Assembly (NCBI GenBank): GCA_001898335.1
Contig: MKTS01000009.1
Location: forward strand, 434,001 to 498,000
Direction of reading: 5' to 3'
Length of the DNA stretch: 64,000 nucleotides
From: Mucilaginibacter sp. 44-25
GTDB taxonomy: Bacteria > Bacteroidota > Bacteroidia > Sphingobacteriales > Sphingobacteriaceae
Shown: one piece after another, positions 7,437 to 17,500 of the stretch
Numbering within the stretch: position 1 is the stretch's first letter
Layout of the letters: every line of letters starts with the position of its first letter
Position numbers and translations under genes: made by a program
Notes under the pieces: generated by a model
The model's input: the letters and a program-made list of their open reading frames with translations, nothing else
Databases searched by the model: none
What the model was told of the DNA's origin: nothing

Positions 7437-8833
7437 TGTATAGCCCTGTTTTCAGTCGCTGCTAAGCAAGCTTCGCGCATGGCTTCGGTATAAGTTGGGT
7501 GGGCGTGGCTTGCGCGGGTCACGTCTTCTGCTGAGGCCCGGAACTCCATGGCAATAACCGCTTCAGCGATCATATCCGCGGCACGCGGACCTATCATGTG
7601 TACACCTAATATCTCATCGGTAGTAGCATCGGCCAATACTTTTACAAAACCATCAAGGTCGCCGCTTGCACGCGCACGGCCGCTGGCTTTGAACGGAAAT
7701 GAGCCCACTTTATATTTTGTACCGGCTTCTTTCAATTGCTCCTCGGTGAAGCCAACTGCAGCAACCTCCGGCCATGTGTAAACTACGCCGGGTATCAGGT
7801 TGTAATTAATGTGTGGTTTTTGTCCGGCAATGATCTCGGCAACAAAAGTACCTTCATCTTCCGCCTTGTGGGCAAGCATAGCGCCTTTGATTACATCGCC
7901 AATGGCGTAAACACCTTTAACGCTGGTTTCCAAGTGATCGTTAACCGGTATCTTACGGCCACGTTCTTCAACGGTGATGCCAATTTTATCTAAGCCCAAA
8001 CCATCAGTGTAAGCCACACGACCAACAGCTACCATGCAATAGTCGCCTTTAAGTTCTTGCTTTTCGCCTTTGGCATTATCAAAAGTAACGGTTACTTCTT
8101 TGCCTTTAACGGTAGCACCTGTTACCTTGTGGTTAAGGTAAAAATCCATGCCCAGTTTTTTAAGCACCTTTTGCAATTCGCGGCCAAGGGCTTTGTCCAT
8201 GGTTGGGATAATGCCATCCATAAACTCAATTACAGATACCTTCGCACCCAAACGGGCATATACAGAGCCCATCTCCAAACCAATAACACCACCGCCAATT
8301 AAGATCAGGTGTTTTGGTACTTCGGTAAGCTTTAAGGCTTCGGTTGAAGTGATAATGCGTTTCTTATCTATCTTCAGAAACGGCAGGCTCGATGGTTTTG
8401 AACCTGTAGCAATAATTACGTTCTTACCGGTAATTTCGGTAGTCGTACCATCTGCTTTGGTAACTGTAATGGTATTTTTATCTTTAAAAGAACCTACACC
8501 CTGGTGTACGTCTATCTTGTTTTTCTTCATCAGGAAAGAGATACCGCTGGTATTGGCATCAACCACTTCCTGTTTGCGTTTGATCATCTGTCCAAAATCA
8601 ATACCAAGGTTATCCAGCTTAATACCGTGCGTTGCAAAGGCATGGGCAGCATTGTGGTAATGCTCAGAAGAATCAAGCAGGGCTTTTGATGGGATACAGC
8701 CCACATTAAGGCAGGTACCGCCAAGCGTATTATATTTTTCGACTATTGCGGTTTTTAACCCCAATTGGGCACAACGTATGGCAGCCACATAACCACCAGG
8801 ACCAGACCCTACAACGATAACATCATATTGCAT
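7430..8833 (-). CDS. lpd: Dihydrolipoyl dehydrogenase (E3)
   Basis: A 467-residue flavoprotein that reoxidises the dihydrolipoyl groups of the pyruvate, 2-oxoglutarate or glycine-cleavage complexes with NAD. The FAD motif GSGPGG is at 9-14. The redox disulfide lies in GGTCLNVGCIPSK (Cys41, Cys46). An NAD-binding GGGVIGLEMGSVYARLG follows near residue 180, and the C-terminal HAHPTYTE carries the catalytic pair His445 and Glu450. Length and motifs are complete. The stop codon lies within the second copy of the 60-bp repeat. It is monocistronic, with a good promoter at 8853-8883. Confidence 0.97.
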   Translation of the reverse strand: MQYDVIVVGSGPGGYVAAIRCAQLGLKTAIVEKYNTLGGTCLNVGCIPSKALLDSSEHYHNAAHAFATHGIKLDNLGIDFGQMIKRKQEVVDANTSGISFLMKKNKIDVHQGVGSFKDKNTITVTKADGTTTEITGKNVIIATGSKPSSLPFLKIDKKRIITSTEALKLTEVPKHLILIGGGVIGLEMGSVYARLGAKVSVIEFMDGIIPTMDKALGRELQKVLKKLGMDFYLNHKVTGATVKGKEVTVTFDNAKGEKQELKGDYCMVAVGRVAYTDGLGLDKIGITVEERGRKIPVNDHLETSVKGVYAIGDVIKGAMLAHKAEDEGTFVAEIIAGQKPHINYNLIPGVVYTWPEVAAVGFTEEQLKEAGTKYKVGSFPFKASGRARASGDLDGFVKVLADATTDEILGVHMIGPRAADMIAEAVIAMEFRASAEDVTRASHAHPTYTEAMREACLAATENRAIHI

Positions 8834-8852
8834 AGTAGTGTAATTTGGAGGG

Positions 8853-8883
8853 CAAAGTTAAGCAATGTTTATAGCCTAATAAA
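8853..8883 (-). promoter_or_regulatory. Probable lpd promoter
   Basis: On the minus strand TTTA is followed by 19 bases and TAACTTTG, close to the Bacteroidota housekeeping consensus TTTG-N19-TAnnTTTG. The -7 element lies 20 bp before the lpd ATG. Confidence 0.65.
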
Positions 8884-9057
8884 TAGCTATTTAATTAAAA
8901 TCTGAAGAGGACATGTCTCCGCGTAAATATGATGTAAACAACCTTTGACATATTCACAAATGAAACAATGTTGCTTTTGTAACATCATTGCAACTTTGTA
9001 GCTAATTATCAATATACTTAGTAAATTACGCCCGTTAAACTATTACTGACCCACATC

Positions 9058-10923
9058 ATGAAAAAACTCTCCTCATTATTACTGCTCATAGCGGTTGCCT
9101 GCAATCCGCTGTTTGCCCAAAGCAGTTACGTAAAAGAGCACTACACCAAAAAGGACGTTTACATCACCATGCGCGATGGCGTTAAACTTTTCACTTCCAT
9201 CTACACGCCTAACGATGCCGCTATGGATAAAAAGTATCCTATTATTATGCAGCGCACCTGTTATAGCGTAGCGCCGTACGGCGAAACCAAATATCCTAAC
9301 CAGGTTGGCCCGTCGAAATACATGATGCAGGAGGGATACATTTTTGTTTACCAGGACGTACGTGGCCGCTACAAAAGCGAAGGCACCTGGACCAATATGA
9401 CGCCGGTTATCGATAACAAGAAAACCAAGAAAGATGTTGACGAAGGTTCTGATACTTACGATACCATCGATTGGTTGATCAAGAACGTGCCCAACAACAA
9501 TGGTAAAGTTGGCCAGTGGGGCATTAGCTACCCGGGCTTTTACACCGCCGCGGGTATTCTGAGCAACCACCCGGCATTAAAGGCATCATCGCCGCAGGCA
9601 CCTATCTCCGATTTCTTTTTTGATGATTTCCATCACAATGGTGCTTTCATAGAAGGTTACTTCTTTACCTTCCCGGTATTCGGTGTACAAAAAACCGATA
9701 CAACTTCAAAAGCATGGTACCAGAACACTATGTTCAACCCGGGCACACGCGATGGCTACCAATTTCTGTTAGATCTTGGTCCGCTAAGTAATGCCGACAA
9801 GTACTACAAAGACAATTTCTTTTGGCAGGAAACCGTTAATCACCCAAACTATGATGAGTTTTGGCAAAAACGCGGCTTGCTTAAGCACTACAATAAAGTA
9901 AAACCTGCCGTTATGCTTGTAGGTGGCTGGTTTGATGCCGAGGACTTAACAGGCCCGTTGGCTATTTATAAAACTATTGAGAAGAAAGACCCTAACGCCT
10001 ATAACACTATCGTAATGGGTCCGTTTGGTCACGGCCGCTGGTCGCGCGAGACCGGGCACACCATGCATAGCAATGTATACTTTGGTGATAGCATAGCAAC
10101 TTTCTATCAGAAAGAAATGGAGCAGAAATTCTTTCACCATTTCCTGAAAGAGAATGGTGACAAAAATTCAGGCCTGCCTGAGGCTTATATGTTCAACACC
10201 GGTAAAAATGAGTGGCGCAAGTTTGATAAATGGCCTTCGCCAGATGCCAGCCATGTTAAATTCTACCTGAATAATGATGGCAAGCTTACCGAAAGCGCTC
10301 AAAATGGCAGTGCGGGCACCAGCTTCGTAAGCGACCCGCTAAAACCGGTTCCTTACACCGAGGACAATACTACTACTATGGGCTTTACACCTCACAACTA
10401 CATGAGCGAGGACCAGCGCTTTGCCGGTCGCCGTACGGATGTGCTGGTTTTCCAAACAGATGTTTTAAGCGATGACGTTACCCTTGGCGGTGAGATAATG
10501 GCTAACCTAAAAGTAGCCACCACCGGTACAGATGCCGATTGGATAGTGAAATTGATTGACGTTTATCCTCCTGATGAGCCGAACAATCCTTACATGCCAA
10601 ACAAGAATATCATCCTGAGCAATTACTGGCAAATGGTACGTTCGCAAATTATGCCGGCACGTTTCCGCAACAGTTTTGAAAAACCCGAAGCGATGGTGCC
10701 AAACCAAAAAACCGCCGTTAACTTCCACCTGAATGATGTGCTGCACACCTTTAAAAAGGGCCACCGCATTATGATACAGGTACAAAGTACATCGTTCCCG
10801 CTATATGCGCGTAACCCGCAAAAGTTTGTAGAAAACCCATACAAAGCCGCGGCAAGCGACTATCAGAAAGCCACCCATACGGTGTTTAATGATAGCTTTA
10901 TTGATGTGGAGGTGTTGAAGTAG
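9058..10923 (+). CDS. Secreted CocE/NonD family hydrolase
   Basis: A 621-residue protein with a signal peptide (cleavage near FAQ-S, residue 21), so periplasmic or secreted. The first part is an alpha/beta hydrolase of the X-Pro dipeptidyl-peptidase S15 type. Its nucleophile is Ser157 in GISYPG, with a likely catalytic Asp293 in GGWFDAED and His325 in GPFGHG. The C-terminal third (from about 430) is the jelly-roll XPP-C domain. Relatives include alpha-amino-acid ester hydrolases, glutaryl-7-ACA acylases and cocaine esterase. An ester or amide of an amino acid or small acyl group is the likely substrate, but the exact one cannot be read from sequence. The upstream gap (8834-9057) holds only promoter-like DNA. 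Confidence 0.9.
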   Translation: MKKLSSLLLLIAVACNPLFAQSSYVKEHYTKKDVYITMRDGVKLFTSIYTPNDAAMDKKYPIIMQRTCYSVAPYGETKYPNQVGPSKYMMQEGYIFVYQDVRGRYKSEGTWTNMTPVIDNKKTKKDVDEGSDTYDTIDWLIKNVPNNNGKVGQWGISYPGFYTAAGILSNHPALKASSPQAPISDFFFDDFHHNGAFIEGYFFTFPVFGVQKTDTTSKAWYQNTMFNPGTRDGYQFLLDLGPLSNADKYYKDNFFWQETVNHPNYDEFWQKRGLLKHYNKVKPAVMLVGGWFDAEDLTGPLAIYKTIEKKDPNAYNTIVMGPFGHGRWSRETGHTMHSNVYFGDSIATFYQKEMEQKFFHHFLKENGDKNSGLPEAYMFNTGKNEWRKFDKWPSPDASHVKFYLNNDGKLTESAQNGSAGTSFVSDPLKPVPYTEDNTTTMGFTPHNYMSEDQRFAGRRTDVLVFQTDVLSDDVTLGGEIMANLKVATTGTDADWIVKLIDVYPPDEPNNPYMPNKNIILSNYWQMVRSQIMPARFRNSFEKPEAMVPNQKTAVNFHLNDVLHTFKKGHRIMIQVQSTSFPLYARNPQKFVENPYKAAASDYQKATHTVFNDSFIDVEVLK

Positions 10924-10943
10924 TTTAAGAGATTTACCACATC

Positions 10944-11039
10944 ATGTCATTGCGAGGAGCGTGAGCGACGTAGCAATCTCATAAGCTAATTAAATATACT
11001 TATCCTATGAGTTTGCCGCGCTGACGCTCGCAATGACAT
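10944..11039. repeat. REP/MITE-like palindromic element
   Basis: A 96-bp block with perfect 13-bp terminal inverted repeats (10944-10956 and 11027-11039, ATGTCATTGCGAG). Inside is a G/C-rich part containing GGAGCGTGAGCGACGTAGC and a right arm with CGCTGACGCTCGCAATG. Similar TCATTGCGAG-ended units are, from memory, dispersed in many Bacteroidota genomes. It has no coding capacity and lies between cocE and the M1 peptidase gene. Confidence 0.7.
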
Positions 11040-11059
11040 CAATACATATTACTATTGCA

Positions 11060-12727
11060 ATGAAAATTAGAAACTCAATATACGCCGGTATCCTTATTGC
11101 CGGTTTGCTTTCATCGAACGCCCACGCCCAACTTGGCGTAGCTAAAGAAACTTTTACCCGTGCAGATACCCTTCGCGGCTCGCTCACTACTCCATTGCGT
11201 ACTTGTTACGATATTAACTATTATCACCTGGATGTGAAATTTGATATTGATAATAAATTCATCAGCGGCAATGTACTTTTTAAATACACTGCCACGCAGG
11301 ATTTTAACAAACTGCAATTCGATCTGTTCTCTAATCTTAAAGTAGAGAAAGTAGTATACAAGGGCAAAGAAGTGCCCTACACCCGCGAGTACAACGCGGT
11401 TTTTGTAACCTTCCCGCAGACCATTAAAAGCGGTAGTAAGGAGCAGTTTACCGTATATTACTCAGGCAATCCAACTATAGCCAAACGTGCCCCATGGGAT
11501 GGTGGTGTAGAGTATAATGTAGATTCGCTTGGCCATAAATGGGCATCAACGGCATGCCAGGGGATGGGCGCCAGTGTTTGGTGGCCAACTAAAGACCAGC
11601 AGGCCGACGAGGTTGATAGCGCCCTCATCAGCATCAGCGTACCCAATGGCTTAAAGGATGTTAGTAACGGCCGCCTGCGCAAGGTTACTAAATTAAAGGA
11701 TGGCTATACCCGTTTCGACTGGTTTGTTGCCAACCCTATTAACAACTATGATATTGAAGCCAACATTGGTGATTACACGCACTACAGTGATACTTACATG
11801 GGCGAAAAAGGTAAACTCACCATGGATTTTTGGCCTTTAAGCTACAATCTGGAGAAAGCCAAAAAACACTGGGGTGCAAATGCTAAACCCATGCTTAAAG
11901 CCTTTGAACATTGGTTTGGCCCCTACCCCTTTTATGAGGATGGGTACAAACTGGTAGAAACGCATCACCTGGGTATGGAGCACCAAAGCGGAACAGCTTA
12001 TGGCAACCATTACCAGAACGGGTATCTTGGTCGCGACCTGTCTGGCACAGGCTGGGGTTTGAAATGGGATTTTATTGTGGTACACGAGAGCGGCCACGAG
12101 TGGTTCGGTAACAACATCACCTCAAAAGATTTGGCCGATATGTGGATACACGAGAGCTTTACCAATTACAGCGAATCATTATTTATTGAGGATAACTGGG
12201 GTAAGCAGGCCGGGCAGGAATATGTGCATGGCACCCGCCTGGGCATACAAAATGATGGACCTATAGTTGGCCCTTATAACGTAAATAAGGAAGGCTCAGG
12301 AGATATGTACCCTAAGGGCGGCAACATGCTCAATATGATCCGTACCATCATCAACGATGATGAGAAATGGCGTAGCATTTTACGAGGTTTAAATAAAACC
12401 TTTTACCACCAAACCGTTACCTACAATGATGTGGTGAACTACATTAACGAGCAAAGCGGCATGAACCTATCGCCCGTATTTGAGCAATACCTGAAACATA
12501 CCGTAATTCCTACCCTGGAGTTTGATACCATTAATGGCAAACTGATGTGCAGGTGGATTGCCGATGTGCATAGCTTTAACATACCGGTTAAAGTGCGGGT
12601 AAAAGGCGGCGAGTACCAGTTTATTAAACCGGGTAACCGCTTCTCGCCGGTAAACATTGCAGGTGCCACAAAAGACAACATTGAGGTAGACCAGTTTAAT
12701 TATTACATAGGCGTACTTATAGATTAA
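11060..12727 (+). CDS. Secreted M1 family metallopeptidase
   Basis: A zinc aminopeptidase-type protein of 555 residues with a signal peptide (cleavage near AHAQ, residue 24). The exopeptidase motif appears as HLGMEHQSG (GMEH 305-308, a variant of GAMEN). The zinc site is HESGH (342-346) with Glu365 in WIHESFTNY. It has the N-terminal beta domain and the thermolysin-like domain but not the large C-terminal helical domain of aminopeptidase N, as is usual for the shorter Bacteroidota members. I chose the ATG at 11060 rather than the in-frame codon at 11033 because the latter lies in the REP-like element and would spoil the signal peptide. Confidence 0.9.
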   Translation: MKIRNSIYAGILIAGLLSSNAHAQLGVAKETFTRADTLRGSLTTPLRTCYDINYYHLDVKFDIDNKFISGNVLFKYTATQDFNKLQFDLFSNLKVEKVVYKGKEVPYTREYNAVFVTFPQTIKSGSKEQFTVYYSGNPTIAKRAPWDGGVEYNVDSLGHKWASTACQGMGASVWWPTKDQQADEVDSALISISVPNGLKDVSNGRLRKVTKLKDGYTRFDWFVANPINNYDIEANIGDYTHYSDTYMGEKGKLTMDFWPLSYNLEKAKKHWGANAKPMLKAFEHWFGPYPFYEDGYKLVETHHLGMEHQSGTAYGNHYQNGYLGRDLSGTGWGLKWDFIVVHESGHEWFGNNITSKDLADMWIHESFTNYSESLFIEDNWGKQAGQEYVHGTRLGIQNDGPIVGPYNVNKEGSGDMYPKGGNMLNMIRTIINDDEKWRSILRGLNKTFYHQTVTYNDVVNYINEQSGMNLSPVFEQYLKHTVIPTLEFDTINGKLMCRWIADVHSFNIPVKVRVKGGEYQFIKPGNRFSPVNIAGATKDNIEVDQFNYYIGVLID

Positions 12728-12752
12728 TTTAATCCCTAATTACGATCAATAT

Positions 12753-12802
12753 CAAGGCAACCCTCGATATACAGACTTATCTGTATATCGAGGGTTGCCT
12801 TG
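12753..12802 (+). terminator. Long perfect hairpin terminator after the M1 gene
   Basis: A perfect 22-bp stem (12753-12774 with 12781-12802) encloses a 6-base loop and is followed by CCGTTTTA. It lies 26 bp past the peptidase stop. The T run is short, so a transcript-protecting hairpin is an alternative. Confidence 0.75.
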
Positions 12803-12886
12803 CCGTTTTACGCCCTTGTCGGCGAATGCATGATGCATATGCTAATTCAAACCGTAGTAAACGCCAATATTTATTTTCTCTTTTGT

Positions 12887-12913
12887 GCAACTTTTTTGTT
12901 GCAAAAGCATCTA
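12887..12913 (+). promoter_or_regulatory. ECF-type promoter before the DUF2807 gene
   Basis: GCAAC plus a T run (12887-12897) is followed, 16 bp after the AAC, by CATCTAAT (12908-12915). This resembles an ECF promoter with an AAC -35 core and a CGTC-like -10. The Bacteroidota housekeeping element TAnnTTTG is absent. The start codon is at 12934. The assignment rests on the motif only. Confidence 0.45.
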
Positions 12914-12933
12914 ATAGGTTAAACACTAAAGAG

Positions 12934-13626
12934 ATGAAGAAACTAAAAACCTTATTACTGGCAGCCTTTCTGTTAGTTGGAGCTGTCATCGCCAGGGCCG
13001 AAGTACAGGACAGGCACCTATCCGGCTTTAACGCTGTAAACGCTGCCGGTTCATATGATATATACATTACCCAGGGCTCAACCGAATCTGTTAAGGTAGA
13101 TGCTCCCGCAGATATGATCAGCAATATTATCACAGAGGTAAAGGTCGGTGTACTTAAAATACATCCCAAAAGCAATAATTACTATTGGAACAACGATAAA
13201 AAGGTGACCATTTATGTAACCCTCATTAATGTGAACGAAGTAAATGTGGGTGGTTCAGGAAATGTATATTTTAAGAACGGCTTGAAGGCGCCATCATTAA
13301 AATTAGGTGTAGGTGGTTCAGGTGATATACAAGGTAAAATAGAAGTGAAAGAATTAATGAGCAGTGTAATGGGTTCGGGTGATATCAATATTGCCGGCCA
13401 TGCGGATGCCGCGAGTATATCGGTTTCAGGCTCCGGCGATTTCAACGCGCAAGACCTGGCGACAGGCTCAACAAAAATAAGGGTTTCAGGCTCGGCAAGC
13501 GCACGCGTAAATGTGAGTGATAACCTTGATGCGGCAGTTACCGGTAGTGGTGATATTCATTATACAGGCACCGTAAAAAACATATCTTCCCACCAATCTG
13601 GCAGTGGCAGCATCAGCCGTATGTAA
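12934..13626 (+). CDS. DUF2807 head-GIN domain exported protein
   Basis: A 230-residue exported protein with a signal peptide (MKKLKTLLLAAFLLVG to ARA, about residue 24). After it comes FNAVNAAGSYDIYITQG, the usual opening of the DUF2807 'putative auto-transporter adhesin, head GIN' domain. The rest is a beta-helix of short strands rich in GSGD and GGSG turns, at least six of which are visible. Its molecular role is unknown; it is thought to be envelope- or surface-located. The longer frame from 12826 is rejected because it removes the signal peptide and spans the promoter. A bidirectional hairpin follows at 13643-13683. Confidence 0.85.
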   Translation: MKKLKTLLLAAFLLVGAVIARAEVQDRHLSGFNAVNAAGSYDIYITQGSTESVKVDAPADMISNIITEVKVGVLKIHPKSNNYYWNNDKKVTIYVTLINVNEVNVGGSGNVYFKNGLKAPSLKLGVGGSGDIQGKIEVKELMSSVMGSGDINIAGHADAASISVSGSGDFNAQDLATGSTKIRVSGSASARVNVSDNLDAAVTGSGDIHYTGTVKNISSHQSGSGSISRM

Positions 13627-13642
13627 GCATTGGCATATCTTA

Positions 13643-13683
13643 AAATAATAAAGGCCTTGAAATATTCAAGGCCTTTATTATTT
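13643..13683. terminator. Bidirectional terminator between DUF2807 gene and trxA
   Basis: A 19-bp perfect stem (13643-13661 with 13665-13683), A-rich on the left and T-rich on the right, so it works in both directions. It lies between the converging DUF2807 and trxA genes. Confidence 0.9.
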
Positions 13684-13700
13684 GATATCGCTGTAGCTTA

Positions 13701-14021
13701 TTAAGCTAATTGTTTGCTCAATTTATCGGCAAGTACTGATTTTGGCACTGCGCCAATTTGCTTGTCAACAATTTCGCCACCTTTAAAGTATAATAAGGCA
13801 GGGATATTGCGGATACCATACTTCATTGAAATGCCGGGGTTGTTATCTACGTTAACTTTACCTACAACGGCTTTGCCTTCGTAGTCTTTAGCTAATTCTT
13901 CAACAACAGGGCCAACCATTCTACACGGACCGCACCACTCTGCCCAAAAGTCAATTAACACCGGTTTATCTGATTTAAGGACAAGTTCCTCGAAGTTCGC
14001 ATCAGTTATTTCTAAAGCCAT
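13701..14021 (-). CDS. trxA: Thioredoxin
   Basis: A 106-residue cytosolic thioredoxin of standard length. The active site is WAEWCGPCRM with Cys30 and Cys33. The cis-proline segment RNIPALLYFKGGE is near 72-84. It reduces disulfides in ribonucleotide reductase, peroxidases and other proteins, and is itself reduced by thioredoxin reductase. It is transcribed alone, from a promoter at 14049-14080, and ends at the shared bidirectional hairpin. Confidence 0.96.
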   Translation of the reverse strand: MALEITDANFEELVLKSDKPVLIDFWAEWCGPCRMVGPVVEELAKDYEGKAVVGKVNVDNNPGISMKYGIRNIPALLYFKGGEIVDKQIGAVPKSVLADKLSKQLA

Positions 14022-14048
14022 GATTTCTGTTTTTTAAATAATGTTATA

Positions 14049-14080
14049 CAAATATATAGTAATCAAAACACTTGCCACAA
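14049..14080 (-). promoter_or_regulatory. Probable trxA promoter
   Basis: On the minus strand TATATTTG (14049-14056) matches the TAnnTTTG -7 element exactly. TTGTG lies about 19 bp upstream (14076-14080) as a -33 element. The ATG of trxA is 28 bp downstream. Confidence 0.6.
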
Positions 14081-14205
14081 CACCCGGCCTGACAATGTGA
14101 CAATAAGATTATCAACAACTACAAACCTGACAGAGGCTTTGTTTTATAGATAGCCGAAAGGGTTACTTTTTGTGTGGAAAACGTATTCATATAAAAACGT
14201 GGGTC

Positions 14206-14538
14206 ATGGAATTTTTGGTATTACTGTTGGCGCCTGTATTACAAATCACTTTATCCGCTTTAAAGATAACCGGTAAGCTGAAACTGAAATTGGGTATTGT
14301 AGCCGCCCTATGCTTTGCGTTAGGTATAGTAATGTGCTTTGCTTCAATGAAGATGGTACTGGACCAACTGGCTGAAAGACAATATCACTGTGGCATGCCT
14401 GCAGTTGGGGCTTTCATAGTCGGTTTAATAATCACCTTTATTACGGTGCCCTTAATATGGGTAACATCTTATACTAAATACAGGGTAAAGAATAAAAGCC
14501 AACACACTAACCATTTAGAACACCCCGTTGCGCTATAA
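14206..14538 (+). CDS. Small hypothetical membrane protein
   Basis: A 110-residue protein with three predicted membrane helices (about 3-20, 28-50 and 70-95) and a basic tail. I do not recognise the family. The ATG at 14206 is preferred; a TTG 36 bp upstream would add a short basic leader. It converges on dnaE, ending 16 bp from the dnaE stop, and no terminator separates them. It may be genuine because the hydrophobic pattern is well formed, but there is no homology evidence. Confidence 0.5.
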   Translation: MEFLVLLLAPVLQITLSALKITGKLKLKLGIVAALCFALGIVMCFASMKMVLDQLAERQYHCGMPAVGAFIVGLIITFITVPLIWVTSYTKYRVKNKSQHTNHLEHPVAL

Positions 14539-14554
14539 CCTTAATAAAGTTAGC

Positions 14555-17500
14555 TTATGCCAATACCGCCCTGGCGTTGGTTACATTGTAAATATCCTCC
14601 ATCAGGTCGTCGCTTGGGCTTACGCGGTAGAGTTTCGAGAACAGGTCAACAGACATGGCTTCTTCACCATCCATGATCTTAAAGCGCAACTGGCAGCTTT
14701 TAGCCGGGTACTTCTCGTTGTTCTGGTTAATTACCTCTACCAGGTTATCCAGTAACTGGTTGTTCAGGTTGCGTACATCCAGGCATACAGTTAACGATTT
14801 ACTCAGCTTATCGCGCATTTCAGACAGCAGGCTGATAGAAGTTACCCGCAGATCCCAGTTATCCTTCTGCCTGAACTTCTCCTCTATATTACCCTTCACA
14901 TGCAGGAAATAGCCGTCAACCATCATGTTGCGGAACTTCACATAATCATCGCCAAAAAAAGCAAATTCGTACGAGTCGTTATAATCTTCGAGCATAAAGG
15001 CACCAAAGGGCTTGCCCATTTTGGTAAAACGGTGCTGCACGCCTGATACCAGGCCGCCTATACATATTTCACCGCGTTTGCGTAATTCGGCAAACTTAGC
15101 CATCACCTCTTCGCCACCCTCTCCCGAGCGTGCTTTTTGTAGAATCTTAAGCTCGGTAATGGTGGTATTACAATACTTATCCAGTTCCAAGCGGTAATTA
15201 TCCAGCGGGTGACCAGTAAGGTATATTCCTATAACATCCTTCTCATACTTCAGTTTCTCTATCAGGCCCCACTCCTCGCACTCGGGCATAGCTGGCTCGG
15301 GGATATAGGAAGCAACGGCGCCACCAAATAGCGATGCCTGTGAGCTATTCTGCGTGTTCTGATAATCGTTAGCGTATTTTATAAGCCGCTCTACACCGGT
15401 AAGCAAACCATTCTCGGTTTTAGCGAAGAACTGGGCACGCTTTAAACCAAAGCCATCAAATGCACCGCCGTATACCAGGTTTTCGTATGATTTACGGTTA
15501 ACGTTACGCGTATTGGAACGCTGCGCAAAATCATAAACAGATTTATATGGGCCATTCTCTATACGCTCTTCGATAATACTTTCAACCGCCTTTTCGCCTA
15601 CACCCTTTACACCTGCCAAACCAAAACGGATAACCCCTTTGGCATTGGCGGTGAACGACATGTAACTCTCGTTAATATCCGGACCTAATACCTCAATACC
15701 CATGCGGCGGCACTCTTCCATAAAGAAAGTGATCTTCTCCATGCTGTTCTGGTTGTTCAAAACCGCTGCCATGTATTCGGCAGGATAGTGCGCTTTCAGG
15801 TAAGCGGTTTGGTAAGCCACAAAGGCATAACAGGTAGAGTGCGATTTATTGAAAGCATATTGCGCAAAAGCTTTCCAGTCCGTCCATATCTTGGTGAGTT
15901 TATCTTTAGGGTGGCCTTTGGCCATAGCCCCTTCCATAAACTGCGCCTCCATTTTATTAAGCACTTCAATCTGCTTCTTACCCATTGCCTTACGCAATAC
16001 GTCGGCATCACCTTTACTAAAGCCCGCCAATTTTTGCGATAGAAGCATCACCTGCTCCTGGTACACGGTAATACCATAAGTTTCGCCCAGGTACTCTTCC
16101 ATATCCGGCAGGTCGAATACGATTTCTTCCTGGCCGTGCTTACGCTTGATAAAGTTAGGGATGTACTCTATCGGGCCCGGGCGGTAAAGGGCGTTCATGG
16201 CAATTAAGTCCTCAAACTTATCGGGCTTAAGGTCGCGCAGGTACATTTGCATACCGTCACTTTCAAACTGGAAAGTACCGTTGGTATCACCACGCTGATA
16301 AAGCGCATAAGTTTTCTCATCATCCAGCGGGATGTAATCAATATCAATCTCTACCCCGTGGTTCTGCTTAATAAGGCGCAGCGCATCCTTAATAATGGTA
16401 AGGGTTTTCAGGCCCAAAAAGTCCATCTTGATAACGCCCGCGTCTTCAATTACACGGCCATCGTACTGGGTAACCAACAGGTCAGAGTCTTTTGCCGTGG
16501 CTACCGGTACAATTTCCGTTAAGTCGTAAGGTGCAATGATGATACCCGCCGCGTGTACACCCGTATTACGTACCGAGCCTTCCAGCTTTTCCGCCTCACG
16601 CAGTACCACACCTTTCAGGTCGTTTGATTTGTATATCTCCTGCAGCTCCGGTACCTGTTCAATGGCGGTTTTGAGGTTAATACCCAGCGTTTCGGGCACC
16701 AGCTTCTTCAGCGCGTTCACATCGCTCAACGGCATATCCAGCACGCGGCCTACGTCCTGTATACTGGTGCGGGCAGCCATGGAGCCATAGGTGATAATCT
16801 GTGCTACCTGGTTCTTGCCGTACTTATCCACTACGTAATCAATCACCTTTTGGCGGCCCGAATCGTCAAAATCCGTATCAATATCGGGCATTGACTTACG
16901 ATCGGGGTTCAGGAAACGCTCAAACAGGAGGTTATACTTTAACGGGTCGATATTGGTAATACCAATACAATAGGCCACTACAGACCCCGCAGCCGAACCG
17001 CGGCCGGGGCCGATGAACACGCCCATATCGCGACCAGCCTTAATGAAATCGGCAACGATAAGGAAGTAACCCGCGAAACCCATGGTACGGATGGTGAACA
17101 GCTCAAAGTTGATGCGCTCCTCTGCCTCCGGGCTAATGTCTTTATAACGCTCCTTAGCTCCCATAAAGGTAAGGTGCTTAAGGTATTCCCACTGGTTAAG
17201 GGTATCGGCATCGGGCGTGCTTTCGCTGTGTATCTTAAATTCTTGTGGTATAACGTAGTTGGGTAATAGTATGTCCCTTTTCAGTTTAAGGGTTTCTACC
17301 TTATCCACTATCTCGCCTGTATTATCTAATGATTCCGGTATATCATGGAACAGCTTACCCATTTCGGCCTGCGTTTTAAAGTAAAACTGGTCGTTAGGGA
17401 AGCCGAAGCGATAGCCTTTACCACCTTCTTCGTCGGTAGCTATGGGCGTACTTTGCATGTCGCCGGTATTTACGCAAAGCAAAATATCATGCGCGTTAGA

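Noticed and set aside
7208..7465. Open frame of 85 codons over the tandem repeat
   Set aside because: It consists largely of the duplicated 60-bp unit, so the protein repeats itself, and it overlaps the four-helix-bundle gene's upstream region on the other strand. No family resemblance.
9079..9570. 163-codon minus-strand frame inside the CocE-type gene
   Set aside because: Antisense shadow; the plus strand has a signal peptide and intact catalytic motifs.
10944..11039. Insertion sequence
   Set aside because: Too short and without a transposase; at most a MITE or REP-type element.
11033..11059. Longer N terminus for the M1 peptidase
   Set aside because: It starts inside the palindromic element and puts nine residues before a good signal peptide; the ATG at 11060 is better.
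12826..12933. 36-residue extension of the DUF2807 protein
   Set aside because: It spans the probable promoter and hides the signal peptide that begins at 12934.
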